DNA of 64,000 nt, from the NCBI GenBank assembly GCA_026315105.1, contig CM048744.1:906049094-906113093 (forward strand). Direction: 5' to 3'. The position numbers and the translations under genes are program-made. The notes beneath the pieces are model-generated. The model searched no databases, was not told where the DNA came from, and saw nothing but the letters and a program-made list of their open reading frames with translations. Shown piece by piece: positions 48,720 through 60,650 of the stretch (position 1 is its first letter; each line of letters begins with the position of its first letter). This DNA is from Locusta migratoria. Its lineage: Eukaryota > Arthropoda > Insecta > Orthoptera > Acrididae.

Positions 48720-49075
48720 ATCAGATAGCAGGGAAAGTAAACCAGAAAACTAAAGGGCACCCCATTGGGTACATTTCATCCTGGGGTGTTGATAGGGGTT
48801 CAAAGACTACATGGCAGAGGATATCCGCCAACTGTCAAATACTTCCACTTACATACCCTGCCACAATGATCCCATTCCAAATATCCAACGGAATTTCCAG
48901 TCCCTCCTCAATTCTTTGGCCCATCCCAGAACCTCTCGCCAGAATCTATCCTTCTCCTCACGCCCCCCCCCCCCCTCGCACCTTCTATACGGTCTCTAAA
49001 ATCCACAAACCCAAGCAGCATGATCATCGCACTATGACCGGTTATGGTGCCCCCACATACAGAATATCTGAGAGA
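48720..49075 (+). pseudogene. Penelope-like RT fragment, 5' part
   Basis: One frame reads 'TYIPCHNDPIPNIQRNFQSL'. Past a C-run (about 48962-48975) another frame reads 'FYTVSKIHKPKQHDHRTMTG' and 'GAPTYRISE', the conserved PKIHKP-type block of Penelope-like RTs. It is cut by a LINE at about 49076 and resumes near 50625. Confidence 0.7.
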
Positions 49076-49828
49076 GCTAAATACGAAAAAGTCTGCTGGT
49101 CCGGATGGAATATCCGTTCGGTTTTACAAAGACTATTCTGCGGCGTTGGCCCCTACGTAGCTTGCATTTATAGCGAATCTTTAATTCAGCGCAAAGTTCC
49201 TAGTGATTGGAAAAAGTCGCAGGTGACTCCCATATATAAGAAAGGAAAGAGAACTGACCCATACAATTACAGGCTAATATCGTTGACATCAGTTTCATGT
49301 AGAATTTTGAAGCATATTCTCAGTTGGAATATAGTAAATTTCCTTGAAACGGAAAAGCTTCTTTCCATGAATCAGCACGGGTTTAGGAAACATCGTTCAT
49401 GTGAAACTCAGCTTGCCCTTTTCTCACATGACATCTTGCGAGCCATGGACGAAGGGCAACAGGCGGATTGTGTTTTTCTCGACTTCAAAAAGGCATTCGA
49501 CGCGGTGCCACACTGCAGACTGCTAACGAAGATACGAGCTTATGGAATAGGTTCACAGATTTGTGACTGGCTGGAAGACTTCCTAAGTAATAGAACGCAG
49601 TACGTTGTTCTCAACGGCGAGTGTTCATCAGAGATGAGTGTATCATCAGGTGTGCCCCAGGGGAGTGTGATAGGACCGCTATTATTTTCTATCTATATAA
49701 ATGATCTGATGGACAGAGTAAGTTGTAATTTGCGGCTGTTTGCTGATGATGCTGTGGTGTATGGGAGGGTGTCGTCTGTAACTGACTGTAATAGCATGCA
49801 GAATGACTTAGACAAAATTTCTAGTTGA
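48866..49828 (+). pseudogene. 320-codon chimeric open frame: Penelope fragment fused to LINE RT
   Basis: A continuous open frame created by insertion. Residues about 1-38 are off-frame Penelope sequence, 39-68 are in-frame Penelope RT ('KIHKP', 'YGAPTYRISE'), and from about 70 on it is a CR1/Jockey-group LINE RT: 'VTPIYKKGKRTDPYNYRLIS', 'NQHGFRKHRSCETQLALF', 'CVFLDFKKAFDAVPH', 'SGVPQGSVIGPLLFSIYIND' and catalytic 'LFADDAVVYG'. Expression is not implied. Confidence 0.75.
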
Positions 49829-50620
49829 TGCGAAGAATGCTAGCTCTCAATGTAGAAACATGTAAGGTGATGCGCATGAGTAGAAAAAACAATCCTATAA
49901 TGTTCGAGTACAGCATTAGTAGTGAGCTTCTTGATGCGGCCGTCTCTAATGGCCAAGCTGTCGACGGGACGTTAAACCCTAAGCATCCATCCATCCATCT
50001 TGATGCAGTCGTGTCGTTCAAATATCTAGGCATAACATTGCAGAGCGATATGAAATGGAACGAGCAGGTAAGGATACTTGTGAGTAAGGCGGACAGCCGA
50101 CTTCGGTTTATTGTTAGAATTTTGGGAAGATGTACTTCACCTGTAAAGGAGACCGCGTATAAAACGCTTGTACGACCACGTCTTGAGTATTGCTCATGTG
50201 TTTGGGACCTGCGGCAGATAAGTTTAAAGGAAGACATAGAGGCGGTTCAGAGACAATCGGCTAGATTTGTTACCGGTAGGTTCGACCAATGCGCGAGTGT
50301 CACGGAAATGCTTCGGCAACTCAATTGGGGATCGCTGGAAGAAAGACGACGTTCTTTTCGTGAATTTCTGTTAAGTAAATTTAGGGGCCGGAATTTGAAG
50401 CTGAATGTAGTACCATCTTGCTGCCGCCTACTTACATTTCGCGTAAAGATCACAAAGACAAGATAAGAGAAATTAGGGCTCGTACGGAGTCATATATGCA
50501 TTCGATTTCCTCGTTCAATTTGGGAGAGGAATAGGAAAGGAAATGACTAGTTGTGTTACCGTTTACCCTCCGTCACGCATTGCGAATTGCGGAGTATGTA
50601 TGTAGATGCAGATGTAGATG
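49076..50620 (+). pseudogene. CR1/Jockey-group LINE (esterase-type family), 5'-truncated, inserted in Penelope
   Basis: The RT domain runs 49130-49828. After a one-codon stop and shift the C-terminal part (49825-50466) carries 'VVSFKYLGITLQSDMKWNEQ', 'LVRPRLEYCSCVWD' and 'VQRQSARFVTGRF'. The 3' end is CCTCCGTCACGC...GTATGTATGTAGATG to about 50620. TATCTG occurs at both junctions (about 49067 and 50620) and may be the target duplication. The intact FADD makes this one of the younger RTs here, but it lacks endonuclease and ORF1. Confidence 0.88.
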
Positions 50621-51040
50621 TATCTGCTCTCATGGAGCAACATCGTCAACCTATTACCCATAACCTACCCTCCCATATAAAAGACACCAACCATTTCCTC
50701 CACCGACTCTCCAAAATTCCTGCTCCTTTAGCGTGTGGTACCATGCTCGACACAGCTGATAACAACTCCCAATACATCAACATCCACAATGCTCATGGCC
50801 TTACCAGTGATGCACACTACCTTTCACAATGCCTGATAGACTCCAAGCTCACAAACTCCTTCCTTCATACCTTGACCAACGACACCTTTACTCACAATTA
50901 CGTCTCATTACCTACAAGCAAATTCGTAGTACAGCCATGGGTACCTGTATGGCACCCTCCTATGCCTACATGTTCGTGGGCCATCTAGACGAATCTTTCC
51001 TGACTATCCAGAATCTCAAATCCCTCTCCTAGTTTAGATT
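50621..51040 (+). pseudogene. Penelope-like RT fragment, 3' part
   Basis: Continues the element from 49075: 'HIKDTNHFLHRLSKI', then in shifted frames 'IRSTAMGTCMAPSYAYMFVG' (RT core G..MG..MAPSYA.M.VG) and a damaged catalytic stretch 'FRFT(D)V'. Several shifts. Confidence 0.75.
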
Positions 51041-51044
51041 CACT

Positions 51045-54000
51045 GATGTTGTGAACTTCAGTCCGCAGACTGATTTGATGGATAGGATGTGTGCCTGCTG
51101 TGTGTGGATGCAGGAGTTGGCCGCAGTTCACGAACAGCTGAGCGTGCTGTTGGCTACAGTCAGTCATCTCCAGGCTGCTGCCTGGGGCGCAGTGCCGGTG
51201 GTGAGTCTGGTGCGTCAAGGAGCATTCTTTGCCATCTGTCCCTGCCGTCGAGGCACCTTCAGGTGTTCCGGAAGCGGTCGCGCCGACATATCCACATGGG
51301 AAGTGGCAGGTTGTATGATGTTCGCGTCACTCGAAGAGGAAGGCGAATGTGGGGGCTGGCCATCCGGCCACGCCCGTTCATCCTGTGAGTGGACATGTGG
51401 CTACGCCTTCAGAAGTGTCTGAGCAGGTACACAGTGAGGGGGAGGGGCGATTATTAGTTATTGGGTGCTCCAATGTTAGGTGTGTGATGGAGCACATTAG
51501 GAGGATAGCGACGAGATCCAGAAAAATTCCAATGTGTACTCCTTGTGTCTGCCAGGGTGCCTCATCCGAGATGTGAGGTGGCCTTGCCAGCGGCAACCGA
51601 GCGTATATGGTGCGATCGGATGCAAGTTGTGCCTCACGTTGGCACCAGTGACGCTTTTCGCTTGGGTTCTGAGGACATCCTCAGTTTCAATGGGAGGCTG
51701 GAAGAATTGGTGAAGGCTGCTGGCCTCACACGCAGCGTGCAAGCAGATTTGTAGCATTGTTTTCAGGGAAAATTGGTGACCTTTAGTTTGGAGCCGAGTG
51801 GAGGGTGTGAACCAGAGGCTTCGCCGACTGTGTGACAGTCATGGCTGCAAATTTGTGGATCTGTATTATAGGGTGGAGGGTGGGGAATTGTAGGACGCCC
51901 CTAGATAGATCAAGGGTGCACTACACTAAGGAAGCAGCTATTCAGACAGCAGAGTGCTTGTGGGGTGCACATGGGGTTTTTCTTAGGCTAGGCGCTTGCT
52001 CTGATGAGCATTCGCCAGTCATTCAGACAGCGAATTAAGGTCGCGTTCAGAAGAATAATTCGATATCAGAATATTAGCCGTAAACTTTCAAAGTATTAAA
52101 AACAAAGTTCCCGAATTTACCACGCTGCAGGGAAATTATTGTGCTCAGATTGTTTTAGGCATCGAAAGCTGGCTATATTATGACATGGGAAGCTCGGAAA
52201 TATTCAGTGATGCGTGGAATATATATTGGAAAGACAGATCAGACACAATTGAAGGGAGAGTGTTTATTGCAGTGGAGAAAGACATTGTTTCAACCGAGAT
52301 CGAAGTTGAGATTGTCTATGAAGTTATCTGAACACGTGTAATAGGTGTAAGAGAAGTAAAGTGAGTAGTTAGGTATTTCTACCGGTCCCCCAGTGCTACT
52401 GTAGCAGTTTTTGAGTCATTCAAAAATGGATACGCCAGGTAGTGCGGAGGTATGCCGGCCATATATTATTACTCGAGGGAGACTTTAACTTGAAGTATAA
52501 ACCGGGACCTCTCTAGTTTCATTTCAGACGGTACAATAAGCAGTCTTGCGAATTACTTACTGTTGGACACGTTTTAGGAAAACAGTCCTAGCAGCTAAAT
52601 CAACAGCCCACATGGAATATAAATATTTTAGACCATATAGCTACTCGCCCAACATTAATGACGATGTCATTGTAGAGAAAGGAATTACTGATCATGATAT
52701 CGTCATAGCGTCAGTGGTGATCAAAGATAATAAAACACTCAAGAAGGCTATGAATGTGTTTTTGTTAGAAAGAGGCGATAAACAATTAGAGGCAATTAGA
52801 AAATAAATGGACAAATGTTCAAATGTTTGTAAAGCTTATGGGATTTAACTACAGGGTCATCAGTCCCTAAACTTACAAACTACTTATGAACTAGCTGAGA
52901 CTAAGGCCGGCACAAATATCCATGCCCGAGGGAGGATTCGAACCCCCGACCGTAGTGGCCGTGCAGACCGTGACTGGCGCGCCGCAGTCAGCTCGGCCAC
53001 CGCGGCCGGCAATAAATGGACATCGTTTATTTCCGGTACAGTGGCTGTACAGAAATTGTGGACTAAATTTAAATGGTTAGAGAAATATTTGCCTATAAAG
53101 TTGATTAAGGATGGAAAAAATCCACCGTGGTATAATAATAATGTTAGAAAGCTACTGAGAAAGAAAAAGGCTGTTACACTCTCGGTTCAAAAAAGGACAA
53201 TCCAAGACAGGAAACAGTTATTAGAGATTTGTGCGTCTATAACAAGATCGATGCACGAAGCATAGAATGATTACCGCAGAAATACCTTAGCATAAGATCT
53301 TTCCGAGAACCGGAAAAAAAATTCTGGTCCTATGTAAAATGAACAAGCGGGTCAGAGGGCACTATCCAGTCACTCGTTGATCATTCTGAGTCTGTAATAG
53401 GAGACTGAAAGCTGAAGTTCTAAATTTAACCTTTAAGAAAGTAATCACGCAGTAGGACCATACAAACGTGCCATCATTTGATCAACGTACTGACTCCCGA
53501 ATGGAGGGCATAGTAATAGGTAATTCCTGTGTAGAGAAGCAGCTGAGAGAGATGAATAAAAAAAAATCTCTATCTCGTGATCCGTATGGAATGCCAGTTC
53601 GGTTTTACAAAGTGTATTCTGCGACATTGGCTCCTTACGTAGCTTGCATCTATAACGAATCTTTAATTCAGCGCCAAATTCCAACTGAATGGAAAAAAGT
53701 GCAGGTGACTCCCATTTATAAGAAAGGTAAAAGAACTGACCTACATAACTACAGGCCAGCATCGTTGACAATAGTTTCCTGTAGAATTTTGGAGTATATT
53801 CTCAGATCGAATATAGTAAAGTTTCTTTCTATGAATCAGCACGGGTTTACGTTCGTGTGAAACTCAGTTTGCTCTTTTCTCACATGACATCCTGTGAGCC
53901 ATGGATGAAGGGCAGCAGGCAGATTGTGTTTTTCTAGATTACAAAAAGGCATTTGATGCAGTGCCACAATGCAGGTTTCTAACGCAGATATAAGCATTTG

Positions 54001-54995
54001 GAATAGGTTCACAGATTTGTGACGGGCTGGAAGATTTCCTGTGTGGTAGAACGCAGTACATTGTTCCCAACGGCGACTGTTCATTTGAGACTATGGTTTC
54101 GTCGGCCGTGCCCCAGGGGAGTGTGAAAGGAATGCTATTATTTTCTATCAGTATAAATGATCTGATGAACAGAGTAACTTGTAATTTGCGGCTATTTGCT
54201 GATGATTATGTGGTATTTGCGAGGGTGTCGTATTTAACTGACTGTAATAGCATATAGGATGACTTAGACAAAATTTCTAGTTGGTGGTAAGAATGGCAAC
54301 TAAGTCAAAATGTAAAAAAAGTAAGGTGGTGAACATGAGTAGGAAAAACAATTCCATAACGTTCGATTACAGCATTAGTAGTGATCTTCTTGATACAGTC
54401 CCATCGTTCAACTATCTAGGTGCAACACTGCAGAAAGATATTAAATGGAACGAACGTCTGAGGACAGTTGCGAGTAAGACGGACAGCTGACTTCGGTTAA
54501 TTGGGACAATTTTAGGAAGATGTCCTTCATTTGTGAAGGAGAACGCGTATAAAATGCTTGTTCGACTTGTCTTCAGTATTGCTCAAGTGTCTGAGACCCA
54601 CATCAGTTCATTTAAATACATGGAAACAGATCAAAGGCAAGCAGCTAGGTTCGTTACTGATAGATTCGAACAACGCGCGAGTGTCACAGAAATACTCCGC
54701 GAAATCAAATGGGAATCACAGGTGGATAGACGATGTTCTTTGAGAGAAAGTCTGTTAGGGAAATATAAAGGGCAGGAATTTGAAGATGACTGCAGAACGA
54801 TCTTGCTACCGCCTACTTACATTTCGCTTAAAGATCAGAAAGACAATAAAAGAGAAATTAGAGCTCGTACAGAGGCATATAGACATTCATTTTCCCTCGT
54901 TCTATTTGGGAGTGGAATGGGAAAAAGAGTGATACAGTGTACTCTCCGTCACGCAACTTACGGTGGATTTGAGTATATATGCGGATGTAAACGCA
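51045..54995 (+). pseudogene. Near-complete CR1/Jockey-group LINE with esterase-like ORF1 region
   Basis: About 3.9 kb. ORF1 region 51051-52040: an N-terminal leucine-rich, coiled-coil-like 'MQELAAVHEQLSVLLATVSH', then SGNH-esterase-like pieces ('LLVIGCSNVRCVMEHI' 51450-51500, 'HVGTSDAFRLGSEDILSF' 51630, 'VHYTKEAAIQTAECLW' 51917). Endonuclease region 52050-52540, broken. Linker 53041-53265. RT 53468-54250: 'VTPIYKKGKRTDLHNYRPAS', 'NQHGF', 'VFLDYKKAFDAVPQ' and the decayed catalytic box 'LFADDYVVF'. C-terminal part to about 54900, then the family 3' end CTCCGTCACGCAAC. Stops and shifts occur throughout. A SINE interrupts it at 52813. Confidence 0.85.
52813..53010 (-). mobile_element. SINE (variant A) inside the LINE
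   Basis: Minus-strand copy, flanked by the perfect 11-bp duplication AATAAATGGAC at 52802-52812 and 53011-53021. Head GCCGGCCGCGGTGGCCGAGC at right, B box near 52935. Confidence 0.94.
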
Positions 54996-55912
54996 GTTCT
55001 AGATGCTACCCCGAACTTTACAAGCCTCTTCAGCCGACAATAACAACGGCGACCAACATCTTATTGAATCTGCTTTCTGTTTTTTTACCTCGGTCTCCCT
55101 CTACCATTTTTACCCTACACACTTCCTTGCAATGCTATGTTCACGATTCCTCGATGTCCCAGAATGTTTACCACCAACCTACCCCTTCTTTCAGTCAGGG
55201 TATGCCAAAAACTTCTACCCAATTCCATTGAGAACGTCATCATTAGATAAGTGATCTGCCCATCTAATCTTCATCATTTGTCTGTAGCACCACACTTCAA
55301 AAGCTTCTATCGGCTTTTTTCTGAACTCCTAATCGTCCACATTTCACTCCCATATAATGCTACTCTCTAGACAAATGCTTTCAGAAGGGACTTCCTAGTA
55401 TTTAAACTAATATTGAACGTCAACAAATTTCGTTTCTTCAGAAACATTTTTCTCCCCATAGCAGTTCTGCATTTTATATCTTTTTTACTTCGGCAATCAG
55501 AAGTTATGTTACTACCCAAATAACAAAACTCACCTACTACTTTTATTGCCTCATTACCTAATGTAATTCCTTCAGGATCGCCTGATTTTTTGACACTACA
55601 TTCCACTACCCTCGTTTACTCTTGTTAATGTTCACCTTATACCTTCCTTTCAAGACACTGTCCAATCCTCTTAAGTGATCTTCCAGGTCCTTTGCTGTCT
55701 CTGACAGAATTGCTATGTCGACAGCAAAACGTAATGTTTTATTCCCTCTCCATTGACTTCAATTCTCTGTCCAGATTTCTCCTTGCATTCCTTCACAGCT
55801 TGCTCAATGTATAGTTTGAACAACATTGGGGAAAGGCTACAACCCTATCTTACTCCCTTCCGAACCATTGCATCCTTTTCATGCCCTTTGACTCTAATAT
55901 TTGTCTGTTTTT

Positions 55913-56112
55913 CAAATGTTCAAATGTTTGTAAATCTATCGGACCAAACTGTGTGGTCATCAGTCCGTAGCTTACAAACTACTTAAACCTATGTAAAATA
56001 ACCGAAAGACAAACACACACACCCATGCCCCAGGGAGGACTCGAACCTCCACGGCGAGCAACCGCGCGCTGCGCAGCGAGACGCTTTAGACCGCACGGCT
56101 ACTCCACCGCGG
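55913..56112 (-). mobile_element. SINE (variant B) inside RTE copy 3
   Basis: Minus-strand variant B (GTCCGTAGCTTACAAACTAC body; B box GGACTCGAACCTCC near 56037; head ending CCACCGCGG). The internal ACACACACACCCATG is the short CA precursor seen expanded in the copy at 16700. Confidence 0.9.
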
Positions 56113-56688
56113 CTTTCTGCGTTTTTGTAAAAGTTCAATATAACTCTTCGCTCCCTATATTTCCTCCCTTCTACCTTCAGAATTTGAAAGAGTGTACCCT
56201 AGTCAACATTATCAGAAGCTATCTTCAGATCTACAAATGCTAAAAACGTAGTTTTCCCTTTCCTTAACCTACCTACTAAGATTAATTGTAATGCATTCTG
56301 TAATGCAATATTTCTCCTAAATTCAAACTGATCTTCCCCAAGGTCGGATTCCACCAGTTTCTCTTTTCGTCTGTAAATAATTTATGATAATATTTTGCAA
56401 CCATGACTTATTAAACTGATAGTTCTGTAATTTTCACATTTGTTTGCACTTGCTTTCTCAGGAATTGCAATTAGTACAGTCTATATTCTTTTTTAAGTCA
56501 GAAGGTACTTCCCATGTCTCATATATCATTCATACCAGGTGAAACAATTTCTTCATGATTGGCTCCCCGACCGAAATCAGAAGTTGAGGCGGAATATCAT
56601 CTACTCCAGGGGCCTTGTTTCTGCTAAAATCATTAACTGCTCTGTCAAATTCTTCTCCCAGTATCATATATCCTATCTCATCTTCCTC

Positions 56689-58275
56689 TGCGGGAGACCG
56701 GGGCACGTTGGCCATCAGAGCAGAATGGCCCAGTCGAATTATTTCATTCAGTAGACGCTAGATCGTCTTAGGAATCAAACAGAAAATAGGCAGCACTGTC
56801 CCTCTCCTTACACAGGGCCAATATCGCAGGCGGAGAAGTTTTTCGACAAGCTGTAGTCCTTAATTGTTTTTGTGCGTGTTTCAGTAAAATTCTACTCGTC
56901 AGTTAATGTGTGTTATTTAACTTTTCACTTGCTTTAGGCGCAACGGAGTGAGTAATATAATAACTTCAAGGATTATTTCTATAAGGCATACAGACTTAAT
57001 TGCTTCACTGAGTTTCCTACAGACCAGAATTTATTGTAAAGATGGCGATGGGCGAGGTTGGACCAGCCAGGACGGGGCACGATGGCCAGCCATGACAACC
57101 TGTCACGTACTGTAGGAGCTGTAGTTCTTGAAACTCGGTGAAAGGTTTGTTACCTTTCATGATAACAACGTTTATAATTCTTTGAGTTTATTACATTATT
57201 AATATAATTGTCGAAGTTAAACAGATTTTTATACGTTTCAGAGGTCAAAAGATCGTCACATTCCCGACATAAAAAGCGTTGAATAAACGCCAGCCAGTAA
57301 ATTTTCTTTTAGTCTCAAACAGTGATCTGAAAAGTCAGAATCTCGTTCATTTCCTTGTTTTCAAAACATGAGTTACGACTCTGGTTTAAACCTTTGTTTT
57401 ATTTGTAGTATCATAAAATGATCCGGAATTACAACAGAATGAAGGGGAATGATTTTTGATGGTGCTGTTTTAGATGAGCTGTTTTAGTGGTTAAAGAAAA
57501 GGAAAGACCTGTGAGAACTGTTAGCGAAGATTTGGGATTCCAAGAAAATCGTAGAGACGGGCCTCATGTCAGTTTTCACAGTTAATTGAAACTCATGAAA
57601 CAGAAATTGAATTTCAACCCTTCCCATTGGATCAAATCATTGGAAAGAAATACTGAGAAAGTATTACATAACATTAAAAAGACAGATGTTGATAATGATG
57701 ACGATGAAGAAGACTCACAGTGCCTTTTTGAAACAGTCAACTGGAGAACAGGGAATTCAGTTCACGAACTGTAAGCGTTGGGCTCATCATAGATGTGTGA
57801 AAAATTAAATCTGTGGACTATTTTATGAGTGTTAAAACTGTGCTGATACTTTGGAGCTGGACATAAGATTGACTGGTTTGTATTTAGAAAGTATATACCC
57901 TTAGAAGTTTAACCAATCCTATTGTCATAGTCCTCGATATTAATCATTTAACTGAATATTCAACTTTATGTTATGTATGTTAATGTATATTTCTTGATAA
58001 CTGTTAGTTTTACATTGATTTTCTAGTTATACTTACCAAAAGACTACATGGGTCAACGTGCCCCAGCCTTGACATATGTCCCCCACTTGACATTATGTCC
58101 AGTAACTAATTTTTTCTAACACTCTAACTGATATTTTCAAGCTTAATAACTGCCATCCAGATTCAGTAAAGACCTATATAATTTTTAACAATAATTTCGT
58201 AAATTTAAATATGTCTCATAAACTAATATTAAGAAAAATTTAAAAAATATGGCCAACATGGCCCAGTATCCCCTA
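56689..58275 (+). mobile_element. DNA transposon with 27-bp TIRs and 7-bp target duplication
   Basis: The ends TGCGGGAGACCGGGGCACGT (left) and, inverted, TAGGGGATACTGGGCCATGT (right), each followed by TGGCCAT, align over 27 bp with six mismatches. CTTCCTC flanks both sides (56682-56688 and 58276-58282). Near 57420 a 'MIRNYNR' start and a helix-turn-helix-like stretch recall pogo/Tigger transposases, but those duplicate TA, so the superfamily is unresolved. An acidic 62-codon frame at 57586-57774 (DVDNDDDEED) is a possible transposase relic. It interrupts RTE copy 3. Confidence 0.75.
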
Positions 58276-58742
58276 CTTCCTCCTAGATTTCTAGAATACT
58301 TTCTTTGTAGAGGCCCTCTATATATTTCTTCAGCCTTTCGGCTTTTTCTTCTTTTCTTAGTGCTGGTTTTCCATCAGAGCTTTTGATATTCATGTAGCTG
58401 TATTTCTTGTCTCCAAATATCCCTTTTATTTACCTGTCGGCAGTATCTATCATTCCCACAGTTATACATTCTTATAGGGCGTTGCATTTGTCCTCTAACC
58501 ATTCATGCTTAGCCAATCTGCACTTATTGTCAAACTCATTTTCCAGTCATCTCAACTACCTTTTACCTGCTTCACTTGCTGCATTTTTATATATTCTGCT
58601 GTCATCAATCAAGTTCAGTATGTCCTGTGTTATCCATGGATTTCTATTAGGCCTTATCCTTCTGCCTGTATGATTCTCTGCAGCCTTCACTACTCTATTT
58701 CCCAGAGCTACCCATTCTTCTTCTACTGTATTACTTTCACCC

Positions 58743-59335
58743 ATTTAAAACAATCCTTTACAATGGCCGTGCCGATGGGGGTACACCGTTTCTCACCAGA
58801 TCATGGAAATTCAGCACTGTCAGTCATGACATTCTGTGGCACGTGCTGTTCATAATTATTCCTTTGCCTTATGGCAGAGCGATAGGAGGGGTGGTGGTGC
58901 AAAGTACCTAATCACCACTCTTTGCGCCAATGTCCTGGATTAAATTACAAACCTCTCCATAGTGTCACATGGAGTGAGGGCATGGAACACTGTTGATAGT
59001 GATCCGTCCGTCGGATGAGGACGTAAGCTCGGCTGCCCCGTTAGTGTTCTTCAAGAGGAGAAGGCTATGTTTCACGCTCTCTTTCTCTCTCTTCTCCCAT
59101 CATCTACAACACTAATACGAGACTACACTACACTACATACGCACCCAGTACAGTCACCTACACTTAACACAGACACTTCAGTACACTGCTCTCAAACGTC
59201 ATGAAGGAAAGATGCCTGTAGGCGCGAAGGATAGGGAAAACATTCAAATTGGGCAGTTGAACCTGCCCTTTGGCGTCTCCCAGCCATTCATGTCATACAA
59301 CTTTACTTTAGCCAATCCATGCCTAATGCTGCCTG
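58743..59335. mobile_element. Unclassified interspersed repeat inserted in RTE copy 3
   Basis: This block breaks the RTE linker between sequence matching 'LDKLKE' and 'EESNTVEEEW'. It is about 590 bp, without an open frame, containing a short CT tract (59079-59095). I recall similar sequence as a common repeat in large insect genomes but cannot name it. Confidence 0.55.
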
Positions 59336-59457
59336 TTCCTTCAGTTTGTCCAGGTTCCAACTCCTGAATATTTTACCTTTTTGCATCTCTAATGTTTTAA
59401 CCAATAGTTTATGAGAAATAAACTATGCCCCTGGATATGCTTTACAATTTAAAACCT

Positions 59458-59657
59458 AAGCAGCGGTCGATTAGCAGTGCGCACTGAGGCGCCGTGCTGC
59501 AATGAGCGCGGCCGTTCGACATGAGGGGTTCGAATCCCCTGTTGGGCATGAGTTTATGTTGTCCTTTGGTTAGTTTACCTTAATTTTAAGTAGTTTGTAA
59601 GCTACGGACTAATAATCTAGCCATTGAATCCGATAAATTTACAATCATTTGTACATT
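59458..59657 (+). mobile_element. SINE (variant B) inside RTE copy 3
   Basis: B box GGGTTCGAATCCC near 59526 and the variant B body (TGTAAGCTACGGACTAATAA) with diverged tail. The RTE sequence continues on both sides. Confidence 0.85.
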
Positions 59658-60199
59658 TTACCATTGTAAAGTCAGTCTGGTACCATCCAGTGTCTCCTGA
59701 TCTCTTCCACATATATAAACTTATTTCAAGATGATTAAACCAAGTGTTTGTGATTACTACATTGTGCTCTGCAAAATATTCTACCAGGTGATCTCTTTCA
59801 TTCCTTTTCCCCATTCCACTATACTTCCGTTTCCTGAGTTCCAGTCCCCCATCACAATCAAATTTTTTCGATCTCCTCATCAACAGCAGAGATAGTTGGC
59901 ATATGAATTTGTACTACTCAGGTCGGCGTTGGCTTCACGTCTATCTGTGCTACAGTAATCCATTCGCTATGCTGTTCATAATAACTTATCCACGTTTCTA
60001 TTTTCTTATTCATTATCAGACCTAATCCTGCGTTATCACCAACTGATTTTTTATTTATAATTCTGTACTCATCTGATAATAAATGCTGTTCATCCTGCCA
60101 CTGAACTAAACTAATTCCCACTACATATAACTTCAACCTAAGCATTTCTCTTTTCAAAGTTTATAACTTACCTACCCGATTAACGGATACAACATTCTT

Positions 60200-60650
60200 T
60201 TATGATATCTTCATAATCTGATCTGTGATGTGAGGTCGCTGTTCGCCACAACGCCGACGGTCCGTGCAAGTCGCCATGAAAGTAGAATACGAGGGATAAC
60301 TCGCTCCACAGATATGCCGGCGCAGCTCAGCTACGACAGGCAGTATAGCAGTCAGTACAGGATTACGGCAGAGTATGAAGGAGATCTAGGAGTGCTACAG
60401 TTCAAGGAGATCCGTCTACAGCGAGCCAGCAGTCCACGTTAGCACAAGCCAGAACACTACTGAAGTAGAAGAGATCATCACAGGACTGTTTTGTAGCTAG
60501 GACGAAATTATTCCAAAGGAACAAAGTTGAGTACTCTTTTAATCTGTCATGAAAGTATATATAAACTAAGCACTTCTTTTAGTTGCAGACCTTGTCCACA
60601 TCCTTGTTAGCCAAGGCCCACCTCCTTCTACTGCCGCATCCCAGCGTTAT
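60200..60650 (+). mobile_element. Possible LTR with primer-binding-like sequence
   Basis: Contains a TATA-like GTATATATAAAC at about 60556 and ends AAAACTGGTGACAAGGACTT (about 60654), where TGGTGACAAGGA resembles the start of insect Gypsy internal regions. No coding domain follows and no partner LTR was found. Confidence 0.3.

Larger units (their letters stand above)
55010..60195 (-). pseudogene. RTE/BovB-like LINE copy 3, with four nested insertions
   Basis: Minus-strand copy. From right: endonuclease 'SDEYRIINKKSVG' 60070 and 'NEYGWYQTDFTMV'-type end at 59660; linker 'NRNPWITQDILNLIDDSRIY' 58640; RT entry 'NKAPGVDDIPPQLLISVGEP' 56600; C-terminal 'EFCYLGSNITSDCRSKKDIK' 55530. The remainder to 55010 matches the 3' part of copy 1. 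It is interrupted by SINEs (55913, 59458), a TIR transposon (56689) and another repeat (58743). The 5' end is truncated near 60195. Confidence 0.85.
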
